64,000 bases of DNA, taken from positions 1 to 64,000 of the forward strand of contig CBDCME010000076.1 in the NCBI GenBank assembly GCA_965218865.1, in the 5' to 3' direction. Below the pieces are notes generated by a model, which worked only from the letters and a program-made list of their open reading frames with translations, did not search any database and was not told the DNA's origin. The stretch is from CBDCME01 sp965218865 (lineage in GTDB: Bacteria > Pseudomonadota > Alphaproteobacteria > JAAXGF01). The position numbers were made by a program, and so were the translations under genes. Shown one piece after another: positions 47,445-57,627 of this stretch (the first letter of the stretch is position 1; each line of letters opens with the position of its first letter).

Positions 47445-49012
47445 AGTCGCCCGTGAAGAACGCGTAAGCGGCTGATGTTGGTAGCTCTTTCGGTTTGGCG
47501 AAGTAATCGGATTTGCAAGAAAACGGGTTTTGGGCCTGAAAAGCTTGTGATTTGAAATAATTGATTTTGGGGATTCCCTTCCGTTGCGGAACGTGATTCT
47601 CTGCTCCCGTCGATTGGGATTGGAGAACTGTGATGAAGCCATCGCGCAAGGTGTCATCGGGAATAGAGGACCTGTTCCGCTCGCGGTTCGAAAACATCAT
47701 CAACCTGCGCCACGAGTTGGTGGTGTTGGGGGGCCGGATCGCGTGGACTTTCTTCGACGAGACCTATGAAGCCTTGTATTCGGAGGAGGGTCGGCCGGGG
47801 GTCCCGACGCGGTTGATGGTTGGGCTGCACATCCTCAAGCATATGTTCGATCTCTCGGATGAGGAGGTCTGCGAGCGCTGGGTCTACGACCCATACTTCC
47901 AGTGCTTCTGCGGCGAAGAGTACTTTCAGCATGAGCTGCCCATGGAGCGCTCGTCGATGACCCGGTGGCGGGACCGGATCGGGCCGGAAGGTTTGGAGAA
48001 GGTATTCCAGGAGAGCCTGGCCGTGGCCCACCGGGTGGGGGCGCTGCGGGAGAAGGACCTCGAGCGGGTGACGGTGGACACCACCGTACAAGAGAAGGCG
48101 ATTGCCTTTCCGACCGCCGCCAAACTGATGCAACGAGCCCGCGAGCGGCTGGTGCGACTGGCACGGGAGCACGGCATTGCCCTGCGTCAGTCCTATACCC
48201 GCCTGGGCAAGAGGGCGTTGATCATGCAAGGCCGCTACCGCCATGCCAAACAACACAAGCGGGCCAACAAGGCCCTGCGCAAGCTCAAGACCTATCTCGG
48301 GCGCACCGTCCGCGACATCCGCCGCAAGACGGCCCAGGAGGAGAGCCTACGGGATACCTTCCGCCGCCCCTTGTGGCTGGCCGAGCGGGTGTCGACCCAG
48401 AAGCGGCGCGACCCCTTGCCCAAGGTCTATTCGCTCCACGCGCCCGAGGTCGAATGCATCGGCAAAGGGAAGGCGCACAAGCCGTACGAGTTCGGCTGCA
48501 AGGTCTCCGTGGCGGCGACCAATTCCCGCCCCCCCGGCGGCCAGTTCGTCGCCCACGTCAAGGCCTTCCACGGCAATCCCTATGATGGCCACACCTTGAG
48601 GCAGGTGATCGAAGAGATGGAACGCTGGACGGGGATATCGGCCGAGCGCATCTATGTCGACAAGGGATACCAGGGCCACGATTACCCCAACAAACACCGC
48701 GTCTTTAGATCAGGCCAGAAACGCGGCATCACGCCGACGATCAAGAAGGAGCTCAGGCGGCGCTCCGCCGTCGAGGCCGTGATCGGACATCTCAAGAGCG
48801 ATGGCAGGCTGGGGCGCAACTTCCTCAAAGGCCGCGACGGCGACAAGATCAACGCCATACTCGCCGGCGCCGGCTACAACTACCGCCTTGTCCTCAAATG
48901 GCTGAGGCGTTTGTTTGTCCAAATCCTGGCCGCGCTCCTCAGCGACATCTCGCACCCCACCGCAAACCCAATCGCCGCTTCAGCTTGAAATCAGGGTTCT
49001 TCACGGACGACT
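47445..49012 (+). mobile_element. IS5-type element, copy B (1,568 bp), nested in IS630-type element B
   Basis: Terminal repeats AGTCGCCCGTGAAGAAC and, inwards from the right, AGTCGTCCGTGAAGAAC. Opposite orientation to copies A and C. It splits the element B transposase, so it arrived later. Confidence 0.92.
47630..48988 (+). CDS. IS5-type transposase (copy B)
   Basis: 452 residues, intact, with the catalytic Asp, Asp and Glu positions seen in copy A (VTVDTTVQEKA, IYVDKGYQG, SAVEAVIGHLKSDGR). Differs from copy A by two residues and from copy C by one (TAAKLMQ for TDAKLMQ). Confidence 0.92.
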   Translation: MMKPSRKVSSGIEDLFRSRFENIINLRHELVVLGGRIAWTFFDETYEALYSEEGRPGVPTRLMVGLHILKHMFDLSDEEVCERWVYDPYFQCFCGEEYFQHELPMERSSMTRWRDRIGPEGLEKVFQESLAVAHRVGALREKDLERVTVDTTVQEKAIAFPTAAKLMQRARERLVRLAREHGIALRQSYTRLGKRALIMQGRYRHAKQHKRANKALRKLKTYLGRTVRDIRRKTAQEESLRDTFRRPLWLAERVSTQKRRDPLPKVYSLHAPEVECIGKGKAHKPYEFGCKVSVAATNSRPPGGQFVAHVKAFHGNPYDGHTLRQVIEEMERWTGISAERIYVDKGYQGHDYPNKHRVFRSGQKRGITPTIKKELRRRSAVEAVIGHLKSDGRLGRNFLKGRDGDKINAILAGAGYNYRLVLKWLRRLFVQILAALLSDISHPTANPIAASA

Positions 49013-49815
49013 ATCTATGATCAGGAACACCTTCTGCTTTGCGTCCTTGATCAGCCGCCGCAGGAAGATGATGAAGCGATCGACGTTAAGCGCCCCATCA
49101 TACAGCATGAAGCGCATCAGGCCGCGGTTGGAGACGGCCGAAATCATGCTCTTGGAGATCTTCTTGGCGGTCCGGCCAACCACCGGCGTCTGGCCTCTTG
49201 GGGCATAACTGCGGCCGATCTGGTCTTGGTTGGAGATGCCGGTCTCGTCGCCCCAGTAGACGACGGCTCTCTCTCGCTTGGCGCGCCCGGCGATCGCCGG
49301 GTAGTCGCGCTCCAACCAGGCGGCCACGGCGGCGGGCGAGCGTTGTTTGGCGCGCGCCAGCGGCTTTTGCGGGGTCATGCCCCAGCGCTTCAGGTAGAGC
49401 TGGACGGTCGACAGGCCAAGGCGCTTGCCCAACCGGCGCTCGATCAACTCGCGCACCGCACGGGACGTCCACAATGCAAACGGAAGTTTGAGCTGATCGG
49501 GCGTCTTGTCGGCGATCCAGCGGCGGACTTGCCGGACCTCCTCGGTGGTCAGCGCCCCCCTTGCCCTTGCGTCCGGAAACCCGACGACCATCCAGGAGGC
49601 CGTCCTCGCCCCGTTCGCGATACCGCTTGAGCCAGATGTTGACCGTCTGCCGCTGCACGCCAACAACCCTGGCCGCCTCGGCCCGGCTCGATCCACCCTG
49701 CTCGACAAGCACGATCGCCCGACGCCGGAGTTCCTCCTGCGCCGCCCGACCAATGCCACGAAAGTCACGCGCTTCCATGCACCATGTATAGCACAGTCCG
49801 ATCAATATGTCAGGT

Positions 49816-50201
49816 ATTATTTTGGGATATTAGTAGTGACGTCATTAGAGACGTAACATGGGGGCGAACGCGGTGTCCCAAATCGGCTCCGAGAAACTCC
49901 GTGCTTGTGTACCGTGAGGTCTGGAAATTTGTTTGAGCCCCGCGCCGGGGTATACCCCGGCGCGGGGCGATCCGTCATCTTGGTTTTCCATGAGAGCAGG
50001 AACAATTTTTAGTCGCGGTTGAGGGTTCGGGATGAGTGGGATCGTGCTCGGTGCACGGGGTTCGGGGAGCCCCGAGCTTGCCTCGACGACGTCATGGGGA
50101 CTGCTCGAAGCCACCGGACGGCGTTTTCGGATTCGACAGGCACACCGGTCCGCCCGCGCCGCTCGGCGGCACGTCCCGGTCCGGGGGAGAGGCGTGCTGT
50201 C
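49816..50201. other. 386-bp gap between IS630-type element B and the ISAs1-type gene
   Basis: No coding frame with family similarity. It contains a perfect 32-bp palindrome (49937-49968) described separately, and probably the end of the ISAs1-type element. Confidence 0.4.
49937..49968. repeat. Perfect 32-bp GC-rich palindrome centred on TATA
   Basis: GCCCCGCGCCGGGG is followed by TATA and its exact complement CCCCGGCGCGGGGC. It has no spacer and no T-run, so it is not a typical terminator. It could be a recombination, resolution or binding site linked to the flanking IS elements. Confidence 0.7.
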
Positions 50202-51999
50202 TCAGGCGATGGGCGCGGTCATGATCGCGTCGAGGGCCTCCTGCGCCCGGGCGGCATAGTGCCGGTTGGCCTCGGGCAGATAACGGAAGCGTCCGTCGCA
50301 GCGCACGATGGCGATGGCCGCGTTGGTCAAGCAGGCGAGATTTCTGGGCAGGTGACGCACGTAGGCCCGGCATCGGTCTTCGTCGTAGGTGAAGTCGCGC
50401 ACGTAGTGCAGGCGGTTCTCGATATGCCAGTGGTTGCGCACCAGTTCGAGCAACTCCTCGGGTCCGGCGCGCTCTGCGCCGAGCGAGGTGAGGCTCCAGG
50501 TCACCTCGATGCTGCGCTTGCCGGTCTTGAGGATCTCGCGTTCGCGCTCGATGCGCATGGCCTGGCGTCGCCCGTGGAGGTTGGCGTAGCCGTCCCACTC
50601 GGCAGCGGAGAGGTCGACGACGGCGCAGCGTCGGCGCTCGATGCGGCCATGGCCCTTGTCGACGGTTTCGTGCCAGAGCGCATCGCTGAAGTCGATCGCC
50701 TTGAGGTCTTCGAAGATCATCTCCTGGTTGTCCTTGACCGCGCTCATCACGTAGTCGGCGCGACGCCCGAGCAGGCAGCGCGCGGTCTCGTGCTGAGCGT
50801 GCATCGCGTCCATGGTGACGATCCGGCCTGTGAGGTCGAGGCCGCTGGAGAGTTCGCGCACGGCCGGGATTTCGTTGCTCTTGCGGTCGACCTCGACCTG
50901 CCCGAGGACCACGCCGGTGTCGTGCTCGACCGCCGCCACCATCATCCTGCGCCCGTCTTCGGTCTGCTTCGAGGCGCCGCGCAGATCCTTTCCGTCCATG
51001 GCGACCGGCGCGTGCGCGCTGCCATGCTGGCCGGTCCACTGGCTAATCGCGTTGTCCAGGGTCTCTGGCGGCAGGGCGGTGAGGGTCTTGTGGAAGGTGG
51101 TGATCGCGGGCGGGGTGTAGCGCTGTTTGGAAGGGCTCCAGAACGCACCCACCGCCTCGAGCTGCCTCCTGGGAGAGCAGGGCGGCGAACTGGGCGAACG
51201 CGTTCACCCCCCGGTATCCGGCAAGCCGGGCGGCGACGGCGATCACCAGAATGGTGTTGAGCGCATAGCGCTTGCCCCGGGCATGGCGGTACTCGGGCAC
51301 CTCACCCAGACACTCGAACAGGCTGCGCAGCCGGGGCGCGGCCATCGGCTCGGTGTGCTGCTCGGCGTTCCAGTGTGCCGGCATCCCGGTACGGCTCAGC
51401 GCCTCGGGGGCGCCGTCTGTCAGTCCGAACACGAAGACCTCCTTGGGCTGACCGTGGTGGCGCCAGCGCGCTGCCCCTCCGGGCTCACGGGCAAAGCCCC
51501 GCGTCAGCCCCAGAGAGCGCCAGTTCGACGCGCGGTAGCAGGTGCCGGCAAATCGCGAGACGTCCACGAACGTCTCCGCCAGAAGAGCCGGATATCCGTG
51601 CACCGCCTGGATGTCCTCAGACAGCCGCCGCAGGCTCAGCCCCAGCACACGGGAGGCCAGGTTCGGCACTCGGCCAGGCGTCAGAATGACGAAGCGCGAG
51701 TTGTTGGCGATCAGATGCAGACGCCGGAACTGCTGCTCGGCCGACCACCCGATCCAGCGATCACGCGCGCCCAGCTTGAACGCGCCGGGCTGCCAGCCGA
51801 TCAGTGCGAGCCAGGTCTCGCCATGCACCGCGACATGGCGCAGGCCCTTGCCGATGACGCCGTGGAACGCCAGGTAGTGGTGCTGCTCCACCAACCGGTC
51901 CCAGCGCCGGTGCTCCTGCGCGCCCCAGGTCGGACGCACCGTGACCGCGCGCAAATCAATGGACGAATCCGAGACCGGCAGCGTCGCCATGACCGGCAC
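50202..51999 (-). pseudogene. ISAs1-type transposase with DruA-like (DUF4338) N-terminus, one frameshift
   Basis: From 51999 the first 200 or so residues match DUF4338/DruA: LVEQHHYLAFHGVIGKGLRH, LGARDRWIGWSAEQQFRRL, NNSRFVILTPGRVPNLASRV and ETFVDVSRFAGTCYRASNW. Next is the ISAs1 N-terminal segment (EYRHARGKRYALNTILVIAV). One extra base near 51166 shifts the frame; afterwards QLEAVGAFWSPSKQRYTPP and the DDE domain (VAMDGKDLRGASKQTEDGR, IVTMDAMHAQHETAR, NHWHIENRLHYVRDFTYDED) continue to 50202. Restored, it would be about 599 residues. DruA is a component of the Druantia antiphage system, but here the domain is part of a transposase gene, so a DNA-binding role is more likely. Confidence 0.8.
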
Positions 52000-52170
52000 A
52001 CTGCCACACCGAGAATGAAATGGCCAGCGCCGCGATCACCTCACCCTGATCACTGGGCGGACAAAAAACTAGTCCTGTCCATGAGAGCTACCAATCACCC
52101 ATGGAGAACCGGCATGCGGAGAGACCAGGATAATGCCCTTGAGGCCTTGTTGGAACGACTGATCGATAGC

Positions 52171-53579
52171 GTGTCGATAACACGTGATATGGCCGGTCAA
52201 TGTAACAAATGATCTGTCCGGCATTAGAACTCCTCCAGAAAGTGGAGGAGCTGATGCGCCGGACAGAGCAGTTACAGGGGTTGAGATTGATGAAGTTCGA
52301 TGAGGTTTACGGACGCACCTACAGGGGTGAGTTGAGCCAGCTGGAGGCAGCCGAGATCCTGGGCATGTCCGAGCGCACGTTCCGACGCTGGCGCGATCGC
52401 TTTGAGGCCGAGGGCGCGGAGGGTCTTTACGACCGCCGCCTGGGTCGGGTTTCCGCGCGCCGCGCCGGGGTCGACGAGGTGGTGGCACTGTTGGGTCTGT
52501 TCGATACCAGGTACCGGCATTTCACCGCCTGGCACTTCTGGGAGAAGCTGGTTGCAAAGCACGACGTCACGCGCAGTTACAACTGGGTGCGGCTGACGCT
52601 CCAGGCGCACGGCCGGATCGCGCCGGCGCCGCGGCGCGGCGTGCACCGCCGCAAGCGGCCGCGCCGGCCGATGGTCGGCATGATGTTGCACCAGGACGGC
52701 TCCACGCACCAATGGGTGCCGGGTCAGTACTGGGACCTGATCGTGACCATGGACGATGCCACTTCGGAGATCTATTCCGCCTTCTTCGTCGCCGAGGAGG
52801 GCACCATGTCGAGCTTTGTGGCGCTGCTGGAGGTGGGGTCGGCCATGGGGCTGTTCTGCTCGCTTTATGCAGACCGGGCCTCGCACTATTGGCACACGCC
52901 GGAGGCCGGCGGCAAGGTCGACAAGGACAATCCAACCCAGGTCGGACGTGCCCTGCAGCAACTCGGTATTGAGCTGATCCCGGCCTATTCGCCGGAGGCC
53001 CGGGGCCGCTCGGAGCGCATGTTCGGCACCCTGCAGAAACGCCTGCCGCAGGAACTCGAGCTCGCCGGCATCACCGATATGGCGGCCGCCAACCGGTTCC
53101 TGAAAGAGGACTTCCTGCCGGCCCACAATGCCCGCTTCGCCCGGCCGGCCGAGGACACAGCCTCCGCCTTCGTGCCGTTCGCCGGCAACCTGGCGGACAT
53201 CCTCTGTGTGCAGGAGGACCGTGTGGTCGGCAATGACAACACGGTGCGCTACAAGAACTTGAGCCTGCAGATCCCGGCAGGCCGCCATCGCCACCACTAC
53301 GTCAAGGCCAAAGTGAGTGTGCACGAATATCCCGACGGCGACCTTGCCGTCTTCCATGGCCCGCGCTGCCTGGCCCGCTACAAGAAAGACGGCACGCCGA
53401 TCGAAAGCAGCGAAAGGCGGGCCGCGTGATCCGCTTCGACACGACCGGCCGGCGCTCTGTGGATAAGTGGACAGCTCGGCTGCGCCGACCTGACCACTTC
53501 CCCACAGAGCCAACATCCACAACAGAAGCGGTCAAATCATATGGTACATAAACCGGTCAATTCAGTTTGTTATCGACAC
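52171..53579 (+). mobile_element. ISNCY-type element (1,409 bp) nested in the IS256 gene
   Basis: The ends GTGTCGATAACA and TGTTATCGACAC are inverted repeats. They are flanked by a direct repeat GACTGATCGATAGC at 52157-52170 and 53580-53593. Because the element's outermost bases partly match the target, the true duplication is 12 to 14 bp. Confidence 0.9.
52209..53429 (+). CDS. ISNCY-type transposase
   Basis: A 406-residue integrase-core (rve-type) transposase: N-terminal HTH (LSQLEAAEILGMSERTFRRW), Lys/Arg-rich linker (RRGVHRRKRPRRPM), DDE core with HQDGSTHQWVPGQYWDLIVTMDD, FCSLYADRASHYW and AYSPEARGRSERMFGTLQKR, then a C-terminal beta-rich part (HYVKAKVSVHEYPDGDLAVF). The frame is intact, so the element may be active. 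Confidence 0.9.
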   Translation: MICPALELLQKVEELMRRTEQLQGLRLMKFDEVYGRTYRGELSQLEAAEILGMSERTFRRWRDRFEAEGAEGLYDRRLGRVSARRAGVDEVVALLGLFDTRYRHFTAWHFWEKLVAKHDVTRSYNWVRLTLQAHGRIAPAPRRGVHRRKRPRRPMVGMMLHQDGSTHQWVPGQYWDLIVTMDDATSEIYSAFFVAEEGTMSSFVALLEVGSAMGLFCSLYADRASHYWHTPEAGGKVDKDNPTQVGRALQQLGIELIPAYSPEARGRSERMFGTLQKRLPQELELAGITDMAAANRFLKEDFLPAHNARFARPAEDTASAFVPFAGNLADILCVQEDRVVGNDNTVRYKNLSLQIPAGRHRHHYVKAKVSVHEYPDGDLAVFHGPRCLARYKKDGTPIESSERRAA

Positions 53580-54754
53580 GACTGATCGATAGCGGCGCCG
53601 AGGAGATAGCGGCGGCCTTCGCCGGGCTCTTCAATCTCGCCATGCGCATCGAGCGAGAGAGATTCTTGGGCGCCGGCCAGCGCACGCCCGAGCGCCGGGG
53701 CACCGCCAACGGCACCAGGCCCAAGAAGATCGATACCCCGCGGTGACGCTCCCAAGACCGCCGATCATGATGAGGCCTTCTACCCGCGGGCCCTGGAACG
53801 CGGCCGGCGCTCCTGTCGGGCCGTCATGCTGGCGGTCGCCGAGATGTACGTCAAAGGCGTCTCCAACCGCGATGCCGAGGCCGTTATGAGCAAGTTCGGC
53901 CTGCCTGTCGTCGAGCCAAGTCAGCCGCGCCGCAAGGCTCCTGGACGAGGAGCTCGAAGCCTGGCGCAATCGGCCCCTGGGTGAGATCCGCTATCTGCTC
54001 CTCGACGCGCGCTACTAGAAGGTCCGCGATGGCGGTGTCGTGCGCGATGCCGCCGTGCTCTCGGCTGTCAGCATCGGGCCGGACGAACGGCGCCGGGTCC
54101 TGGGCGTCTCCTGCGCGCTCTCCGAGGCCGAGGTCCATTGGTGCGCCTTCTTGGTGAGCCTCGTCGCCCGCGGCATGCGCGGCGTCGCTTACATCGTCTC
54201 CGACGATCATCCCGGCTTGGGGGCCGCGCGCAAGGCCGTCCTCGGCGGCGCCAGCTGGCAGCGTTGCCAGTCTGACCCAGAACGCCATCCATCACGCCCC
54301 CAATCTCGCCATCCGCAAGGTCATCGGTAAGCAGTTGCGCCGGGTCTGGAACGCTGAGGATTTGGCAAGCGCCGAGACCGAGCTCAAGCGCCTGGTGGAA
54401 GGCTATCGCGACAGCGCGCCAAAGCTCGCAGCTTGGCTTGAAGCCGCGATCCCGGAAGGCCTCGCCGTCTTCTCCCTGCCCGAGCGCCACAGAAAGCGCA
54501 CCTCGAACCCCATGGAGCGATCCATCCAGCAGGAGATCAAGCGTCGCACCGTCAAGGTTAGGGTCTTCCCCAATGAGACCTCGCTCGAACGCCTGGTGAC
54601 CGCCATCCTCGTCGAGATCGACGAGAAATGGGCCACAACCGACAAGCCATACATCACCTGGAAAGCCGAGGATGACTGACCAACGCTACAAAGAAATTCC
54701 ACACATCAGGTTATCACCTTACCGCTACCGGGCGTCACTTCCCCCCGATTCCGA

Positions 54755-55021
54755 TCATGATCGCACCCACTCGAAACGCCAACAACTGGGAAAATACCAC
54801 GGGATATTATCCTCGGGCCTCAGCGGCGCACTCGGCCGCGACGCATCGCGCCATAGCCCGCAACCATAGATCCGTTGTCGAGGAATCTTCTCATAATGGC
54901 GACAATCCGAGCACGATGCCCAGCTCGGGCCAGTTCCGGGTTCGCCCGCGACGTTGAACTTTTTGTAAACCGACGGACGGCGCTCGACCGTTTTGCCCGT
55001 GTTAATTCGACCAATGGCCAT
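54755..55021 (-). CDS. Possible small Cys-containing protein
   Basis: The frame gives 88 residues with ASCSDCRHYEKIPRQRIYGC and IPWYFPSCWRFEWVRS. The spacing of CxxC, C and C with aromatic residues resembles small zinc- or cluster-binding proteins common on mobile DNA. No strong ribosome site is seen and the family is not recognised. Confidence 0.3.
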   Translation of the reverse strand: MAIGRINTGKTVERRPSVYKKFNVAGEPGTGPSWASCSDCRHYEKIPRQRIYGCGLWRDASRPSAPLRPEDNIPWYFPSCWRFEWVRS

Positions 55022-55082
55022 GGTCTCTCCAAATTATCCCGCACGACCAAAACGCTATAGGGTTGCCGTTACCGGCGTACCT

Positions 55083-56650
55083 AGTCGTCCGTGAAGAACC
55101 CTGATTTCAAGCTGAAGCGGCGATTGGGTTTGCGGTGGGGTGCGAGATGTCGCTGAGGAGCGCGGCCAGGATTTGGACAAACAAACGCCTCAGCCATTTG
55201 AGGACAAGGCGGTAGTTGTAGCCGGCGCCGGCGAGGATGGCGTTGATCTTGTCGCCGTCGCGGCCTTTGAGGAAGTTGCGCCCCAGCCTGCCATCGCTCT
55301 TGAGATGTCCGATCACGGCCTCGACGGCGGAGCGCCGCCTGAGCTCCTTCTTGATCGTCGGCGTGATGCCGCGTTTCTGGCCTGATCTAAAGACGCGGTG
55401 TTTGTTGGGGTAATCGTGGCCCTGGTATCCCTTGTCGACATAGATGCGCTCGGCCGATATCCCCGTCCAGCGTTCCATCTCTTCGATCACCTGCCTCAAG
55501 GTGTGGCCATCATAGGGATTGCCGTGGAAGGCCTTGACGTGGGCGACGAACTGGCCGCCGGGGGGGCGGGAATTGGTCGCCGCCACGGAGACCTTGCAGC
55601 CGAACTCGTACGGCTTGTGCGCCTTCCCTTTGCCGATGCATTCGACCTCGGGCGCGTGGAGCGAATAGACCTTGGGCAAGGGGTCGCGCCGCTTCTGGGT
55701 CGACACCCGCTCGGCCAGCCACAAGGGGCGGCGGAAGGTATCCCGTAGGCTCTCCTCCTGGGCCGTCTTGCGGCGGATGTCGCGGACGGTGCGCCCGAGA
55801 TAGGTCTTGAGCTTGCGCAGGGCCTTGTTGGCCCGCTTGTGCTGTTTGGCATGGCGGTAGCGGCCTTGCATGATCAACGCCCTCTTGCCCAGGCGGGTAT
55901 AGGACTGACGCAGGGCAATGCCGTGCTCCCGTGCCAGTCGCACCAGCCGCTCGCGGGCTCGTTGCATCAGTTTGGCGTCGGTCGGAAAGGCAATCGCCTT
56001 CTCTTGTACGGTGGTGTCCACCGTCACCCGCTCGAGGTCCTTCTCCCGCAGCGCCCCCACCCGGTGGGCCACGGCCAGGCTCTCCTGGAATACCTTCTCC
56101 AAACCTTCCGGCCCGATCCGGTCCCGCCACCGGGTCATCGACGAGCGCTCCATGGGCAGCTCATGCTGAAAGTACTCTTCACCGCAGAAGCACTGGAAGT
56201 ATGGGTCGTAGACCCAGCGCTCGCAGACCTCCTCATCCGAGAGATCGAACATATGCTTGAGGATGTGCAGCCCAACCATCAACCGCGTCGGGACCCCCGG
56301 CCGACCCTCCTCCGAATACAAGGCTTCATAGGTCTCGTCGAAGAAAGTCCACGCGATCCGGCCCCCCAACACCACCAACTCGTGGCGCAGGTTGATGATG
56401 TTTTCGAACCGCGAGCGGAACAGGTCCTCTATTCCCGATGACACCTTGCGCGATGGCTTCATCACAGTTCTCCAATCCCAATCGACGGGAGCAGAGAATC
56501 ACGTTCCGCAACGGAAGGGAATCCCCAAAATCAATTATTTCAAATCACAAGCTTTTCAGGCCCAAAACCCGTTTTCTTGCAAATCCGATTACTTCGCCAA
56601 ACCGAAAGAACTACCAACATCAGCCGCTTACGCGTTCTTCACGGGCGACT
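55083..56650 (-). mobile_element. IS5-type element, copy C (1,568 bp)
   Basis: Terminal repeats AGTCGTCCGTGAAGAAC (left) and AGTCGCCCGTGAAGAAC read inwards from the right. The left flank is ACCT, as at copy B. Confidence 0.92.
55107..56465 (-). CDS. IS5-type transposase (copy C)
   Basis: 452 residues, intact; same domain layout and catalytic residues as copies A and B, with TDAKLMQ as its private change. Confidence 0.92.
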   Translation of the reverse strand: MMKPSRKVSSGIEDLFRSRFENIINLRHELVVLGGRIAWTFFDETYEALYSEEGRPGVPTRLMVGLHILKHMFDLSDEEVCERWVYDPYFQCFCGEEYFQHELPMERSSMTRWRDRIGPEGLEKVFQESLAVAHRVGALREKDLERVTVDTTVQEKAIAFPTDAKLMQRARERLVRLAREHGIALRQSYTRLGKRALIMQGRYRHAKQHKRANKALRKLKTYLGRTVRDIRRKTAQEESLRDTFRRPLWLAERVSTQKRRDPLPKVYSLHAPEVECIGKGKAHKPYEFGCKVSVAATNSRPPGGQFVAHVKAFHGNPYDGHTLRQVIEEMERWTGISAERIYVDKGYQGHDYPNKHRVFRSGQKRGITPTIKKELRRRSAVEAVIGHLKSDGRLGRNFLKGRDGDKINAILAGAGYNYRLVLKWLRRLFVQILAALLSDISHPTANPIAASA

Positions 56651-56684
56651 ATTTATAGTTTCAAATCACAAATAGTTTTCTCCT

Positions 56685-56800
56685 GTAGCAGGTGTAGCAC
56701 TTTGTAGCAAACCGTAGCATTTGCTACAGGTGCCTCGGGGCCGCCTTAGTGTAGCATCTTGCCCCCCCCGCTTTAAGGGGGTCAGAGTGCTACACGGCTA
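56685..56800. repeat. Iteron-like cluster of GTAGCA motifs
   Basis: GTAGCA occurs at 56685, 56694, 56704, 56714 and 56751 on the plus strand, and its complement TGCTAC near 56722 and 56789. Part of the spacing is about 10 bp. It lies beyond the 3' end of a RepA-like ATPase remnant. Such repeats are typical of replication origins or regulatory regions of plasmid-like and integrative elements; function is inferred. Confidence 0.5.
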
Positions 56801-56849
56801 CGGGCACCCACTTTTTGCTGGAAAGAGCTACAAGAAGGATTCCGAGAAA

Positions 56850-57627
56850 TCATTTTTCCTGGTCGGATTTCACGGCCCACATAAGATCGTTCCATTCGCA
56901 GATCAGGCCGCGCTCAGCGAGTTGGGTCTTGAGACGTTGAAAATCCGTGCGTGGGTTCTTCGCTCCTCGATCGAGCACGCCGGCCGTGAACAGATATTCG
57001 CGCCATACATCCACCTTTACGACGTTGACGCCCCCAGGATAGTGCTCGGTTTCCGGCGGTCTCTCGCCGTGGTCGGCAATAAGGCTATTTAGCACTTCCA
57101 ACGAGTGGCGTTGCTTGGGTGTTGTTCTCTTCGCTGGCTTGCGGTCTGTCGGTTCGATCACGCATGAGGTCACGGGGTCGCCATCCGGGTCTGGATCGAG
57201 TTCAATCACCTTGAAGGTGAAGTTGAGAAGTGGTCCCGACGCGCCGTTACGCTGTTTGTTGAGCGTCGCTGTCGCGATCTTTGTCGCCGCGTCGTGCAAA
57301 ACCTCAATCATGGTATCGACAGCGGCGGGCAGGACAGTAGATCCCCGCGACCCCCTCGCGGTGTCCTTTCCGGAATGGTGAACCACGGCCACGGCAGCGT
57401 GGGTCGATCTTCGGATTTGATCGCAGGCCGCGACGAACACGGACATGGTTTCGGCGCTTTCGTCACCACCGGGCATGACGCGTGCGGCGGTGTCGATCAC
57501 GATCAAGCCGAGGTCGGGAACCTTCCCCGCATCCGCGATCACTTGGTCAATACCCGCCTGATCGAGAAGCGTCGTCGGCTCGATCACGACGGCAAAGTCG
57601 AGATTGTCGAGGTCGATCAACGATCGC
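56850..57627 (-). pseudogene. RepA-like AAA ATPase (AAA_25), N-terminally truncated
   Basis: The remaining part has a Walker B-like LGLIVIDTAARVMPGGDES, the RecA-fold segment HAAVAVVHHSGKDTARGSRG and a C-terminal winged-helix region (DVWREYLFTAGVLDRGAKNP). This matches hexameric-helicase-like RepA proteins of prophages and integrative elements. The Walker A region is missing: similarity stops near 57627 where the oppositely oriented integrase fragment starts. No functional product is expected. Confidence 0.7.

Larger units (their letters stand above)
47174..49778 (-). pseudogene. Second IS630-family transposase (element B), frameshifted and split by an IS5-type element
   Basis: From ATG 49778 the product shows an HTH (SRAEAARVVGVQRQTVNIWL), then continues after a frameshift near 49560 with TTEEVRQVRRWIADKTPDQL and a DDE domain (AVVYWGDETGISNQD, KVFLIID). 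The IS5-type copy B interrupts it at 49012. The rest resumes at 47444 with LKVHHAKWVKPW and IELFYLPAPECNPDEYLNND, ending PHPVKYAA at 47174. It is unrelated in sequence to element A. Ends near 47165 and 49810 share ACCTGAC. Confidence 0.82.
52114..54679 (+). pseudogene. IS256-family transposase split by an ISNCY-type element and frameshifted
   Basis: ATG 52114 starts RRDQDNALEALLERLIDS, which after removal of 52171-53579 and one target repeat continues GAEEIAAAFAGLFNLAMRIE. Later parts in other frames are typical IS256: MLAVAEMYVKGVSNRDAEAV, EIRYLLLDARY, VSCALSEAEVHWCAFLVSL and FSLPERHRKRTSNPMERSIQ. There is a stop (TAG) after LLLDARY and shifts near 53745, 53905 and 54260. The element has therefore been dead for some time. 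Confidence 0.8.

Noticed and set aside
50019..51260. Plus-strand frame of 413 codons in the ISAs1 region
   Set aside because: Shadow of the transposase on the other strand, which has clear DDE motifs.
56685..56800. CRISPR array
   Set aside because: Repeat units are 6 bp with irregular short spacing and inverted copies; no cas genes nearby.
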